From: an uncultured Mycoplasmatota bacterium
GTDB lineage: Bacteria; Bacillota_I; Bacilli_A; RF39; UBA660
Assembly (NCBI GenBank): GCA_900543825.1
Contig: UQSR01000006.1
Location: forward strand, 1-61,565
Direction: 5' to 3'
Length of the DNA stretch: 61,565 nt
The notes under the pieces: model-generated
Databases searched by the model: none
Told to the model about the DNA's origin: nothing
Seen by the model: the letters and a program-made list of their open reading frames with translations, nothing else
Translations under genes and position numbers: made by a program
Part shown: positions 8,227 through 16,127 of the stretch, in pieces
How the letters are laid out: each line of letters starts with the position of its first letter
Numbering within the stretch: position 1 is the stretch's first letter

Positions 8227-8520
8227 ATGACTTGCTGTAGTTGTAAATATTTAAATGAAGAGAAAAAATTAGATGGTAAAGTTAGTGGATGTGAATATTT
8301 CTGCAATAAAAATAAATGTTTCATTAATGGCCAAGATAATGCCTGTGATAAATACGAGAGTTCTTTTAGAGGTACTAATAGATGTAATGAAATATATAAT
8401 GATGGTAAGAATTTTTATAATGATACGCATTCTGTTAGTTATTATTTATTTATTCTTATTGTGGTTATTATTATAGCTATTATTGCTCGTATTAGTAATC
8501 CAGAATTTTTTCCATTCTAA
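8227..8520 (+). CDS. small Cys-rich protein with C-terminal membrane helix
   Basis: 97 residues, not recognised. The N-terminal half has eight cysteines (MTCCSCKYLNEEKK, then CEYFC, KC, AC, RC), suggesting a metal-binding or disulfide-rich module. Residues about 71-90 (SYYLFILIVVIIIAIIARI) form one membrane helix close to the C-terminus, so this would be a tail-anchored protein with the Cys domain cytosolic, or an N-out single-pass protein. It sits between the VirD4-like gene and polA, after an odd G-rich leader. A second open frame inside it (8273-8476) is a shadow. Confidence 0.65.
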   Translation: MTCCSCKYLNEEKKLDGKVSGCEYFCNKNKCFINGQDNACDKYESSFRGTNRCNEIYNDGKNFYNDTHSVSYYLFILIVVIIIAIIARISNPEFFPF

Positions 8521-8531
8521 AAGTATTTTTT

Positions 8532-8618
8532 AAATATGAAGACTATTTTTATAGGCTTCATATTTTTCATTAAAGACCTTAGGCTTTAATGAACATGGAG
8601 AGACTTTGGCTCTCTATG
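8532..8618 (+). repeat. triple tandem hairpin element, copy 3
   Basis: Hairpin a (8532-8565): 10-bp stem AAATATGAAG, loop of 14 nt that begins ACTAT and ends ATAGG, followed by a T run, so it doubles as terminator of the upstream gene. Hairpin b (8566-8593): 10-bp stem TTCATTAAAG, loop ACCTTAGG. Hairpin c (8594-8618): 9-bp stem CATGGAGAG with one G-U, loop ACTTTGG. Hairpins are directly adjacent. Confidence 0.8.
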
Positions 8619-8662
8619 AATAAAATTATTTCCCGGGAAATAATTTGGGAAATAATTTTATT
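8619..8662. repeat. 16-bp inverted repeat containing a Noc-type palindrome
   Basis: The 16 bases at 8619-8634 are perfectly complementary to 8647-8662. In addition 8623-8646 is by itself a 24-bp perfect palindrome centred on CCCGGG, so two mutually exclusive foldings exist. Confidence 0.75.
8628..8641. promoter_or_regulatory. Noc-binding site, copy 1
   Basis: ATTTCCCGGGAAAT, identical to the B. subtilis Noc recognition palindrome as I know it. In Noc-containing species such sites cluster in the origin half of the chromosome and spread nucleoid occlusion. Confidence 0.8.
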
Positions 8663-8702
8663 TCCATTAAGTGAATTTAAATTAGTATTATTTGATGATT
8701 TA

Positions 8703-8731
8703 TAGACTTTTAAGTTGAAATTTAGTATAAT
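8703..8731 (+). promoter_or_regulatory. polA promoter
   Basis: -35 TAGACT at 8703-8708, 17-bp spacer, -10 TATAAT at 8726-8731; the start codon is 28 bp downstream. Confidence 0.6.
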
Positions 8732-8758
8732 TAGTATATAGAAAGACTTGGTGATATT

Positions 8759-11335
8759 ATGGAGAAAGTTGTACTTGTAGATGGTAATAATTTACTTTTT
8801 AGAAGTTATTATGCTACTGCTTATACGGGAAATATTATGAGAAATAGAGATGGATTTCCCACTAATGGATTATATGGTTTTGTTAATATGATTAATAAAA
8901 TTGTAGCAGAAGAAAATCCAAAATACATGATGGTAGCTTTTGATATAGGTAAGACATTTAGACATGAAAAATATAAAGATTATAAGGGAGGAAGACGTGA
9001 AACTCCTGAAGATTTAAAGGTGCAATTTCCTATTGCTAAAAAAATTCTTACTGCGATGGGAATTAAATATCTAGAATGTGAAGGATATGAAGCAGATGAT
9101 ATTATTGGTACTATTTCTTCATGGTGTGATAAAGATCCTGAATATGAAGCTCTTATTGTTAGTAGTGATAAAGATTTACTTCAATTAATTAGTGATGAGA
9201 CTGTTGTAAAGTTATTAAAACCTAAAGATTATATTATGATGGATGAAGCTACTTTTATTCAAACTTATGGATTTGAGCCTATTAAGATGATTGACTTAAA
9301 GGCTTTAATGGGAGATGCATCAGATAATATTCCTGGTGTTAAAGGCATAGGAGAGAAAACCGCTATTAAACTTCTTACTCAATATGGTTCACTTGATGGT
9401 ATATATGAAAATATTGATAATATTAAGGGCTCTACTCATGAAAAATTGGTTACTGGTAATGAAGATGCCTACTATAGTAAGGAATTAGTTACAATTTATA
9501 GAGAGGTTCCTCTTAATATTACTTGGGATGATTTATTATATGGTAATGAAAATACTAATGAACTTATTCAATTATATAATGAACTTAATTTTTATTCTTT
9601 ACTTAAAAAGGCTAGTAGTAATAAGAAAAATGTAAATACTAATATTGATAATTTTAAGATTATTCAAGATATTTCATTAATTAATATTAATAGAGATACC
9701 GCTATATACGTAGATACTACTTTAGGAAATTATCATGATGCTAGTATTAATGGTATTGCTTTATATAATGATTCTATGGCTGTATATATTCCTTTTGATG
9801 TTATTGAAAATAATATTAATTTTCTAGATGTTCCTTACAATTTTTATACTTATGATTATAAAAAATTATTAGTAGTATTTAATAAATATAATATTAAGAT
9901 TGATAATGTTATTTTTGATACTATGATTAGTGGTTATCTACTTAATTATGATGTTAAGGATGATATTGGATATTTAGCTAATTTACTTGATTTTGATATT
10001 CCTAGTTATAATAAGAATGATATTCTTAGTGATGAAAAGGTAGCTCTTATAAATATTACTAAGGCTAAATTTATATATGATAGTAAAACTAAGTTATATG
10101 ACGAAATGGTTAATGAGAATGTTACTTCTTTATTTGAAAACATTGAAATGCCATTAGCGAAGGTTCTTGCTAATATGGAAATTCAAGGTATTAGAGTAAA
10201 TAAAAAGATACTAGAAGAAATGGGAGAAGAAATTAAAATTAAGTTAGAACTTATTACTAAAGATATTTATAATTATGCAGGATGTGAATTTAATATTAAC
10301 TCTTCTAAACAACTAGGAGAAATATTATTTGATAAGTTAAAACTTCCTCATGCTAAAAAAAATAAAATTGGTTATGTTACTGATGCAGATACACTTAAAA
10401 AATTAATTGATTTTCCTATTGTTAATAAAATATTAGAATATAGAGCACTTGCTAAACTTTATTCTACATATATTGAGGGAATTATTAGTACTATTAGGGA
10501 AGATAATAAAATTCACACTATATATACACAAACTTTGACTAGAACTGGTAGATTATCCTCTATTGAACCTAATTTGCAAAATATTCCTATGAGAAGTGAA
10601 TACGGAAGACTTATTAGAAAAGCCTTTTTACCTGAAGATGACTCTGTTATTTTATCCGCTGATTACTCACAAATTGAACTTAGGGTGTTTGCACATTTAT
10701 CTGGAGTAAAAGACTTGATAGAGGCATTTAAAAATAATGAGGATATTCATACGAAGACCGCTATGGATATATTTAAAGTCCCTTCTTTAGGTGTCACGAA
10801 AAATATGCGTAGACAGGCTAAGGCAGTTAATTTTGGTATTTTATATGGTATTAGTAGTTATGGATTGTCAGAGGATTTAGGTATTCCTGTTAAAGAAGCA
10901 AAAGAATTTATTAATAAATACTTTGAAACTTATCCTGGTGTTAAGGACTACATGAATAAGGAAATTGCTGATGCAACCAAAGATGGATATGTAAAAACTA
11001 TCATGAATAGAAAGAGAATTATTGAAGAACTTAATAGTTCTAATTATAATGTTAGAAGTATGGGTGAGAGAATGGCACTTAATACTCCTATTCAGGGATC
11101 TGCTTCGGATATTTTAAAGAAAGCAATGGTAGAAATATATGATGTGTTTGAAAAGAATAATATGAAAAGTAAAATGCTACTACAAGTACATGACGAACTT
11201 ATTTTTAATGTATATAACGATGAAATTGATAGAGTTAAAAAAATTGTTCATGATATTATGACTAATGTTTTTGAATTATCTGTTCCGCTAGAAGTTGATA
11301 TTGAAACAGGTAATAATTGGTATGAAGCAAAGTAG
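8759..11335 (+). CDS. polA: DNA polymerase I
   Basis: 858 residues. Repair and Okazaki-fragment-processing polymerase. Residues 1-290 are the 5' nuclease (VDGNNLLFRSYYA, EGYEADDIIGT, GDASDNIPGVKGIGEKTA). Residues about 300-470 occupy the place of the 3'-5' exonuclease, but the expected DxE motif reads VDTTLGN, lacking the Glu, so proofreading is probably lost, as in B. subtilis PolA. Residues 480-858 are the polymerase: motif A SADYSQIELRVFAHLS, the O-helix RRQAKAVNFGILYGIS, motif C LLQVHDELIF. GGTGATATT precedes the ATG. The stop codon touches the mutM ribosome site, forming an operon. Confidence 0.97.
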   Translation: MEKVVLVDGNNLLFRSYYATAYTGNIMRNRDGFPTNGLYGFVNMINKIVAEENPKYMMVAFDIGKTFRHEKYKDYKGGRRETPEDLKVQFPIAKKILTAMGIKYLECEGYEADDIIGTISSWCDKDPEYEALIVSSDKDLLQLISDETVVKLLKPKDYIMMDEATFIQTYGFEPIKMIDLKALMGDASDNIPGVKGIGEKTAIKLLTQYGSLDGIYENIDNIKGSTHEKLVTGNEDAYYSKELVTIYREVPLNITWDDLLYGNENTNELIQLYNELNFYSLLKKASSNKKNVNTNIDNFKIIQDISLININRDTAIYVDTTLGNYHDASINGIALYNDSMAVYIPFDVIENNINFLDVPYNFYTYDYKKLLVVFNKYNIKIDNVIFDTMISGYLLNYDVKDDIGYLANLLDFDIPSYNKNDILSDEKVALINITKAKFIYDSKTKLYDEMVNENVTSLFENIEMPLAKVLANMEIQGIRVNKKILEEMGEEIKIKLELITKDIYNYAGCEFNINSSKQLGEILFDKLKLPHAKKNKIGYVTDADTLKKLIDFPIVNKILEYRALAKLYSTYIEGIISTIREDNKIHTIYTQTLTRTGRLSSIEPNLQNIPMRSEYGRLIRKAFLPEDDSVILSADYSQIELRVFAHLSGVKDLIEAFKNNEDIHTKTAMDIFKVPSLGVTKNMRRQAKAVNFGILYGISSYGLSEDLGIPVKEAKEFINKYFETYPGVKDYMNKEIADATKDGYVKTIMNRKRIIEELNSSNYNVRSMGERMALNTPIQGSASDILKKAMVEIYDVFEKNNMKSKMLLQVHDELIFNVYNDEIDRVKKIVHDIMTNVFELSVPLEVDIETGNNWYEAK

Positions 11336-11344
11336 GTGATAAGA

Positions 11345-12166
11345 ATGCCAGAATTACCAGAGGTTGAAACTGTTAAAGAATCTTTAAAACTTCGATTAAA
11401 TAAAAAAAAGATAACTAAAGCTAGAGTTTTTTGGGATAATATCATCGCATATCCTAATAAAGATGAATTTATTAAAGAAATTACTGAACAAACTATTAAC
11501 GATGTTAAGAGACGTGGCAAGTTTATTATATTTGATTTAGATGATTTCTATTTGCTGTCACATCTTAGAATGGAGGGAAAGTACTTCTTTAAAACTAAAA
11601 ATGATGAAATTAATAAACATGAGCATGTAATATTTGATTTGGATGATGGTACTGAACTTAGATACATGGATACAAGAAAATTTGGTAAAATGTATCTTAT
11701 AAAAAAAGATGAGATTGATAAAAAAGGTCCCCTGATAGAACTTGGTTTAGAGCCATGGGATGATAAACTTAATAGTAAATATCTTCTAGAAAAATATAAA
11801 AATAAAAAATTACCTATTAAGAGTGTACTATTGGATCAAAGTGTTATTGTTGGAATAGGAAATATTTATGCTGATGAAATATTATTTTTATGTAAAATTA
11901 ATCCTTTAAGAAAATGTAATACTATTACTGAAAAAGAAGCCGCTAATATCATTAAATTTACTAGAAAAGTATTAGAAGACGCTATTAAGATGGGAGGTAC
12001 TACTATTAGGACATATAGTTCTGTAGATGGAGTACATGGATTATTTCAGCAAGAACTTCTTGTACATGGTAAAGATAATGGTATTTGTCCTGAGTGTCAT
12101 AGTAAAATACAAAAAATTAGAGTTGGTGGTAGAGGAACCTACTATTGTGAAAAGTGTCAGAAATAA
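11345..12166 (+). CDS. mutM: formamidopyrimidine-DNA glycosylase (Fpg)
   Basis: 273 residues. Removes 8-oxoguanine and other oxidised purines and nicks the site. After Met removal the chain begins PELPEVETV with the catalytic N-terminal Pro and Glu; the conserved Lys of the H2TH region is in SHLRMEGKYF; the zinc finger at the end is CPEC...CEKC. The ATG at 11345 follows AGGTGAT, which overlaps the polA stop codon; a GTG at 11336 is possible but would hide the catalytic proline. Cotranscribed with polA, as in many Bacilli. Confidence 0.96.
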   Translation: MPELPEVETVKESLKLRLNKKKITKARVFWDNIIAYPNKDEFIKEITEQTINDVKRRGKFIIFDLDDFYLLSHLRMEGKYFFKTKNDEINKHEHVIFDLDDGTELRYMDTRKFGKMYLIKKDEIDKKGPLIELGLEPWDDKLNSKYLLEKYKNKKLPIKSVLLDQSVIVGIGNIYADEILFLCKINPLRKCNTITEKEAANIIKFTRKVLEDAIKMGGTTIRTYSSVDGVHGLFQQELLVHGKDNGICPECHSKIQKIRVGGRGTYYCEKCQK

Positions 12167-12187
12167 TATTTACAAAAATTTGACATA

Positions 12188-12216
12188 AAAAATGTAACTT
12201 ATTTGGTTACATTTTT
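12188..12216 (+). terminator. polA-mutM terminator
   Basis: AAAAATGTAAC (12188-12198) pairs with GTTACATTTTT (12206-12216), followed by ATTTTTTTA. Confidence 0.8.
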
Positions 12217-12269
12217 ATTTTTTTATTGATATTATTTTTACAATATGTTAAGTTATAATTGGTGATACT

Positions 12270-12677
12270 ATGAATGATGAATGTTTTAGACTATCGCTTA
12301 TTGATATTATGCATGCAGGTTTATTGAATGATTTTGTTAATTTAATATTTGATTATAATCTAAAGAATGATGAAGAAGTTTATATACAATATAAGATTGC
12401 TTCAGGAAATATAATTCTTAATATATTTGATAATTGTAATAACAATAGGTTTAATGGATATATATTTTCTAATAATAATTTTATTGATGATAAGAATAGT
12501 ATTACTTGCATCGATGTTAATGAGGCATATAAGAAGTATAAAAATGGTACTTCTAATAAAAATATTATTTTAATTGGTGCATTACTTAAAAGTAATGATG
12601 AAAATGAAAAAATTCATATAATAAATTTACTTTTTGATGGTAAAATGAAAGAAATTATTAGTAAAAATTTTCTATAA
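12270..12677 (+). CDS. unknown 135-residue protein
   Basis: Not recognised. A GGTGATACT ribosome site precedes the ATG and a TATAAT lies at 12254-12259. The protein is acidic and Asn-rich with no membrane segment, zinc motif or coiled coil that I can see; a short HIINLLFDGKMKEII segment near the end is probably helical. It is a single gene, ending 9 bp before the convergent tmcAL. Codon use is like its neighbours. Could be a lineage-specific gene. Confidence 0.6.
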   Translation: MNDECFRLSLIDIMHAGLLNDFVNLIFDYNLKNDEEVYIQYKIASGNIILNIFDNCNNNRFNGYIFSNNNFIDDKNSITCIDVNEAYKKYKNGTSNKNIILIGALLKSNDENEKIHIINLLFDGKMKEIISKNFL

Positions 12678-12686
12678 AATATATTT

Positions 12687-13817
12687 TTACTTTTTTATTA
12701 TAGGTTTTTTGTCATATTCTTTTTTTGATATATCTACCGCTACTAAGGAATAAATCTTTGTAACTCTTAATTCTATATCTAATATTTTAGATATATTTTT
12801 TTTATATCCTGTTAATAATGGAATGTCTATTTTTTTCTTAATATTATTTAAATATTTTTGGCCATTTAGATTAAATCCTAATACTCTAATATAATCTATA
12901 TTTATATTTAGAGCTTCTTCTTTAGTAAAGTCATTAAGAATATGAAGTAACATTCTTGATATTTTATTATATGTATAACGTTTGGTCTTTATATTTTTTA
13001 TTAATTCTTCATAGTTATTAGATATGGATATAGATTTTATAATACGATTTTCTATTCCTTCTTCTAAGGTCTGATATTTATTAATATTGTTGTTAGTAGA
13101 GATAATTTTATATTTTAAATACGGATAAAATGAATTCATACTTATATTTTGTAGTAGTTTTGGAGAGTATGGTATTAATTTCGATATGTTTTCGTTATTT
13201 AAATTTTTATTTCTAATTGCAGTGGCAGAAGCAATATTATCTTCTACTGAAAAGCTATGGTATGAATTGGTTCTTTTTATATTTATGATATTAATATCTT
13301 TATTTAGTTTTTTTACTTCTTTAATATATGAAAGTGCTAATAAATCGTTAGGTGTATCTATTTTAATTCCTGATAGTTTCATAACGGCTTTGTTAGTAGC
13401 GGTTGGATAATTTAATCCTTCTTTTAAGTATTTTTTTACTAAATTATCATACTCTTGATTATTTAATTGAAGTTCCGCTATTGATGCTATAGTATCTATG
13501 TTGTCACTTTCTGTACCGAATACTAAGGTATCTATACCTAATTTGTTTAATATTGTTACTGCTCCATTAGCAAATATATCAGAACTTTGAGTGGCATAAA
13601 CATATGGTAATTCTACTACTATATCAATGCCATTATCTAATGCTATTTGAGTTTTGGTCCATTTATCTAATATTGATACATCTCCTCTTTGTGTAAAAGA
13701 TGATGATACTACCGCTATTAAAATGCTATCTGGATATTTTTCTTTTATTTTATTTATTTGATATAAATGACCATTATGAAATGGATTATATTCTGCTATT
13801 AAGCCTATTATATGCAT
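12687..13817 (-). CDS. tmcAL: tRNA(Met) cytidine acetate ligase
   Basis: 376 residues of the YlbM/TmcAL family, which uses acetate and ATP to make N4-acetylcytidine at the wobble position of elongator tRNA(Met). It begins MHIIGLIAEYNPFHNGHLYQ, with the nucleotidyltransferase HxGH motif, followed by SSSFTQRGD and ELPYVYATQSS, all typical of the family. The start at 13817 has CGGTGATAA upstream; an ATG three codons earlier has poorer spacing. Transcribed against the flanking genes and convergent with the unknown gene at 12270. Confidence 0.93.
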   Translation of the reverse strand: MHIIGLIAEYNPFHNGHLYQINKIKEKYPDSILIAVVSSSFTQRGDVSILDKWTKTQIALDNGIDIVVELPYVYATQSSDIFANGAVTILNKLGIDTLVFGTESDNIDTIASIAELQLNNQEYDNLVKKYLKEGLNYPTATNKAVMKLSGIKIDTPNDLLALSYIKEVKKLNKDINIINIKRTNSYHSFSVEDNIASATAIRNKNLNNENISKLIPYSPKLLQNISMNSFYPYLKYKIISTNNNINKYQTLEEGIENRIIKSISISNNYEELIKNIKTKRYTYNKISRMLLHILNDFTKEEALNINIDYIRVLGFNLNGQKYLNNIKKKIDIPLLTGYKKNISKILDIELRVTKIYSLVAVDISKKEYDKKPIIKK

Positions 13818-13872
13818 ATTTATCACCGTTTATATAATATCATAAATAATATAATTATGCAAAAATATAATA

Positions 13873-13905
13873 AAAAGATCATTGTTTATGATGATCTTTT
13901 TCTAA
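13873..13905 (-). terminator. terminator of the LtaS-family gene
   Basis: AAAAGATCAT (13873-13882) pairs with ATGATCTTTT (13891-13900); A and T tracts on both sides. It overlaps the TGA stop of the leftward gene. Confidence 0.75.
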
Positions 13906-15927
13906 ATTTTTGGTATTTTCTTTTTCTGAAATGATTGTTTTAAAGTAATCATACTTTAGGGTTAAATCATTTTTTCTTATTTGATAATTTATATAGTAAT
14001 TTTTATCCTCTAATGATAATTGATCTATGTATTTATTGTTTGTAACTTCACCACCATCTACATATACATTTCCATTATACCAAGAGTAATCATTAAAGAA
14101 AACATATCCATTATAATTTGGAGATAAAGCATCTTGTCCTAAATAATAATTAGGATGATCTTCTAAGCCAAATAAATTTATTACTGTAGGTAGTATATTT
14201 AGTTGTGACGTTACATCTTTTACTTTTTTCTTAGTCTGTCCATTATCCCATATAAAGAATGGAGTATGATTTATTAGATTATTGTCTGTTTCTTTATATT
14301 TGTCTAAGATTGTTTGATCGGATAATGTATATAAGTAATGATCTGTAAATACCACTATGATTGTATCATCTAAGAGATTTTTTTCTTCTAATTTTTGTAA
14401 TAATAGTTCCATCATATAGTCAGTTTCTTTTGATTGTCTTCTGACACATTCTTCTTCGGTATATGTTGGTAATACATAATCTTTTGGTAATTCATCTAAT
14501 TCTTGTTCCTTTAATATATCTTCAGTTACTAATTTTTTACAAACGCCTTTTTCAGTAGTAAATGGTAAATGTCCAGAATAAGTTATTATATAATCTACAA
14601 ATTTATTTTCAGGATACATCTTTTCTGCAAAAGTTTCGTTTAATATTAATTCTCTATCTAAAATGTATGAATCGTCTTTATATGTTCCTAAATCTTTTAA
14701 TCCATAGTAGTTATCGTAACCCCAATTTTTATAATTTATACCACGTGAATAATATTCACTAGTATTCATATGAAAGGCATTTACTGTGTAGCCTTCATTT
14801 TTAAATAGTTTTGCTAAAGAATATGGAAAATGATTTTTATTAAAACTATATGCATTCTGTGTATATGATAGTGGTGTAATAAAACCAGTATTTACTGCAA
14901 ATTCTGAGTTAAATGTTGAACCACCACCATTATAATATGAGTAATGATTAGTGAAATTTATTCCTTCATTCATCATCTTATATAGAGTAGGTGTTTCTTC
15001 TTCTGTTACTAACCAATTATCCATACCTTCTAATTGAACTAATATTAAATTTTTATCTTTATATTTACCTGTATAGTTATTATTTTCTGGTATATCTTCT
15101 TTACTATATTCTGTTTCAAGAAATGTTAAATCTTCTTCATTTGTTGTTTTTTTTGCTTTAATAAAAGTTATATAAAAATTTCTAACACTATACTCATATA
15201 TTCCTGTTATAGTCATACTTTTGTTATTGTCATTAAAGTTAATATATATATTTCTTGGATTACGCCATGTACTCCATGTTAATTCATTATTTGCTTTTCC
15301 TAAAAATAGAGGTATTATACTATGAATTATTAGAAATATAAAGAATACTTTAATAATATTTTTTAGTTTTGTTTTTTCTCTATTAGGAAATTCTTTTAGT
15401 GCCACTATAAACGAGAATATTATTATTATACTAGATATGTATACCCAAATATTGCAGTTTATTATGGCATCTAAGAAATAGTCTGAACCTTCTCCTGCTA
15501 ATAACACTAGACTAAAATCAAAGAATGAATTTGTCATAGAGTAATAAATATTGTTGGTAATAAATAAAGCAAAGGCTAAAATAAAAAAGATTATGTATAG
15601 TATTTTACCTTTCTTTTTGTTTAAATATATACAAATTCCTATCATCAGAAATATCCAAATTGCTGTAAATAGGTTTGGTACTAATTTCCATATACTGAAA
15701 AAGTTTATTTTTCTTCCGAGTATCCTTGTTATAACATCTATTAATACAAATGGAATTATCATAAATATTACAGATTTATGATTTATGATAAATGTCTTTA
15801 TTTTATTTAGTACTTTTTTTATATATATTTTAATGTTATCTAATTTATTTATTTTATTTATATTATTCTTAGTTTTCTTTTTACTTTTATTACCTTTTTT
15901 TTCTTTTTCTTTAACTTCCTTTTTCAT
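13879..15927 (-). CDS. LtaS-family membrane sulfatase (phosphoglycerol transferase type)
   Basis: 682 residues. The Lys-rich N-terminus is followed by about five membrane helices (residues about 48-215) and an extracytoplasmic alkaline-phosphatase-fold domain. That domain contains ILVQLEGMDNW with the first metal Glu, GGGSTFNSEFAVNTGF with the nucleophile Thr, ITYSGHLPF, and VVFTDHYLY with the Asp-His metal pair. Lipoteichoic acid synthases polymerise glycerol phosphate from phosphatidylglycerol; relatives add phosphoglycerol to glycans, so the exact acceptor is open. GTGGTGAAAA precedes the ATG. Ends with TGA. Divergent from the HerA-like gene across about 200 AT-rich bp. Confidence 0.85.
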   Translation of the reverse strand: MKKEVKEKEKKGNKSKKKTKNNINKINKLDNIKIYIKKVLNKIKTFIINHKSVIFMIIPFVLIDVITRILGRKINFFSIWKLVPNLFTAIWIFLMIGICIYLNKKKGKILYIIFFILAFALFITNNIYYSMTNSFFDFSLVLLAGEGSDYFLDAIINCNIWVYISSIIIIFSFIVALKEFPNREKTKLKNIIKVFFIFLIIHSIIPLFLGKANNELTWSTWRNPRNIYINFNDNNKSMTITGIYEYSVRNFYITFIKAKKTTNEEDLTFLETEYSKEDIPENNNYTGKYKDKNLILVQLEGMDNWLVTEEETPTLYKMMNEGINFTNHYSYYNGGGSTFNSEFAVNTGFITPLSYTQNAYSFNKNHFPYSLAKLFKNEGYTVNAFHMNTSEYYSRGINYKNWGYDNYYGLKDLGTYKDDSYILDRELILNETFAEKMYPENKFVDYIITYSGHLPFTTEKGVCKKLVTEDILKEQELDELPKDYVLPTYTEEECVRRQSKETDYMMELLLQKLEEKNLLDDTIIVVFTDHYLYTLSDQTILDKYKETDNNLINHTPFFIWDNGQTKKKVKDVTSQLNILPTVINLFGLEDHPNYYLGQDALSPNYNGYVFFNDYSWYNGNVYVDGGEVTNNKYIDQLSLEDKNYYINYQIRKNDLTLKYDYFKTIISEKENTKNLEKDHHKQ

Positions 15928-16092
15928 TTTTTCACCACTACAGAGATTATACTATATATTTCTTTTTTTGTAAATAGAACATATTATATATATGTATGTT
16001 TTGTGATAAAAATTGTATTTATTATTTATTTTTATACTTAATAAAAGTTAATAAATTTATTAAAATATATTTCTTTTTTTTTCTTTATTTGA

Positions 16093-16109
16093 TATAATCA
16101 AGATATAAT
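16093..16109 (+). promoter_or_regulatory. overlapping -10 elements of the HerA-like gene
   Basis: Two TATAAT hexamers at 16093-16098 and 16104-16109 lie just ahead of AGGAAG and AGGG ribosome-site candidates. No good -35 was found. The rest of 15928-16127 is featureless AT-rich sequence. Confidence 0.4.
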
Positions 16110-16127
16110 AGGAAGAAGGCTAGGGAA

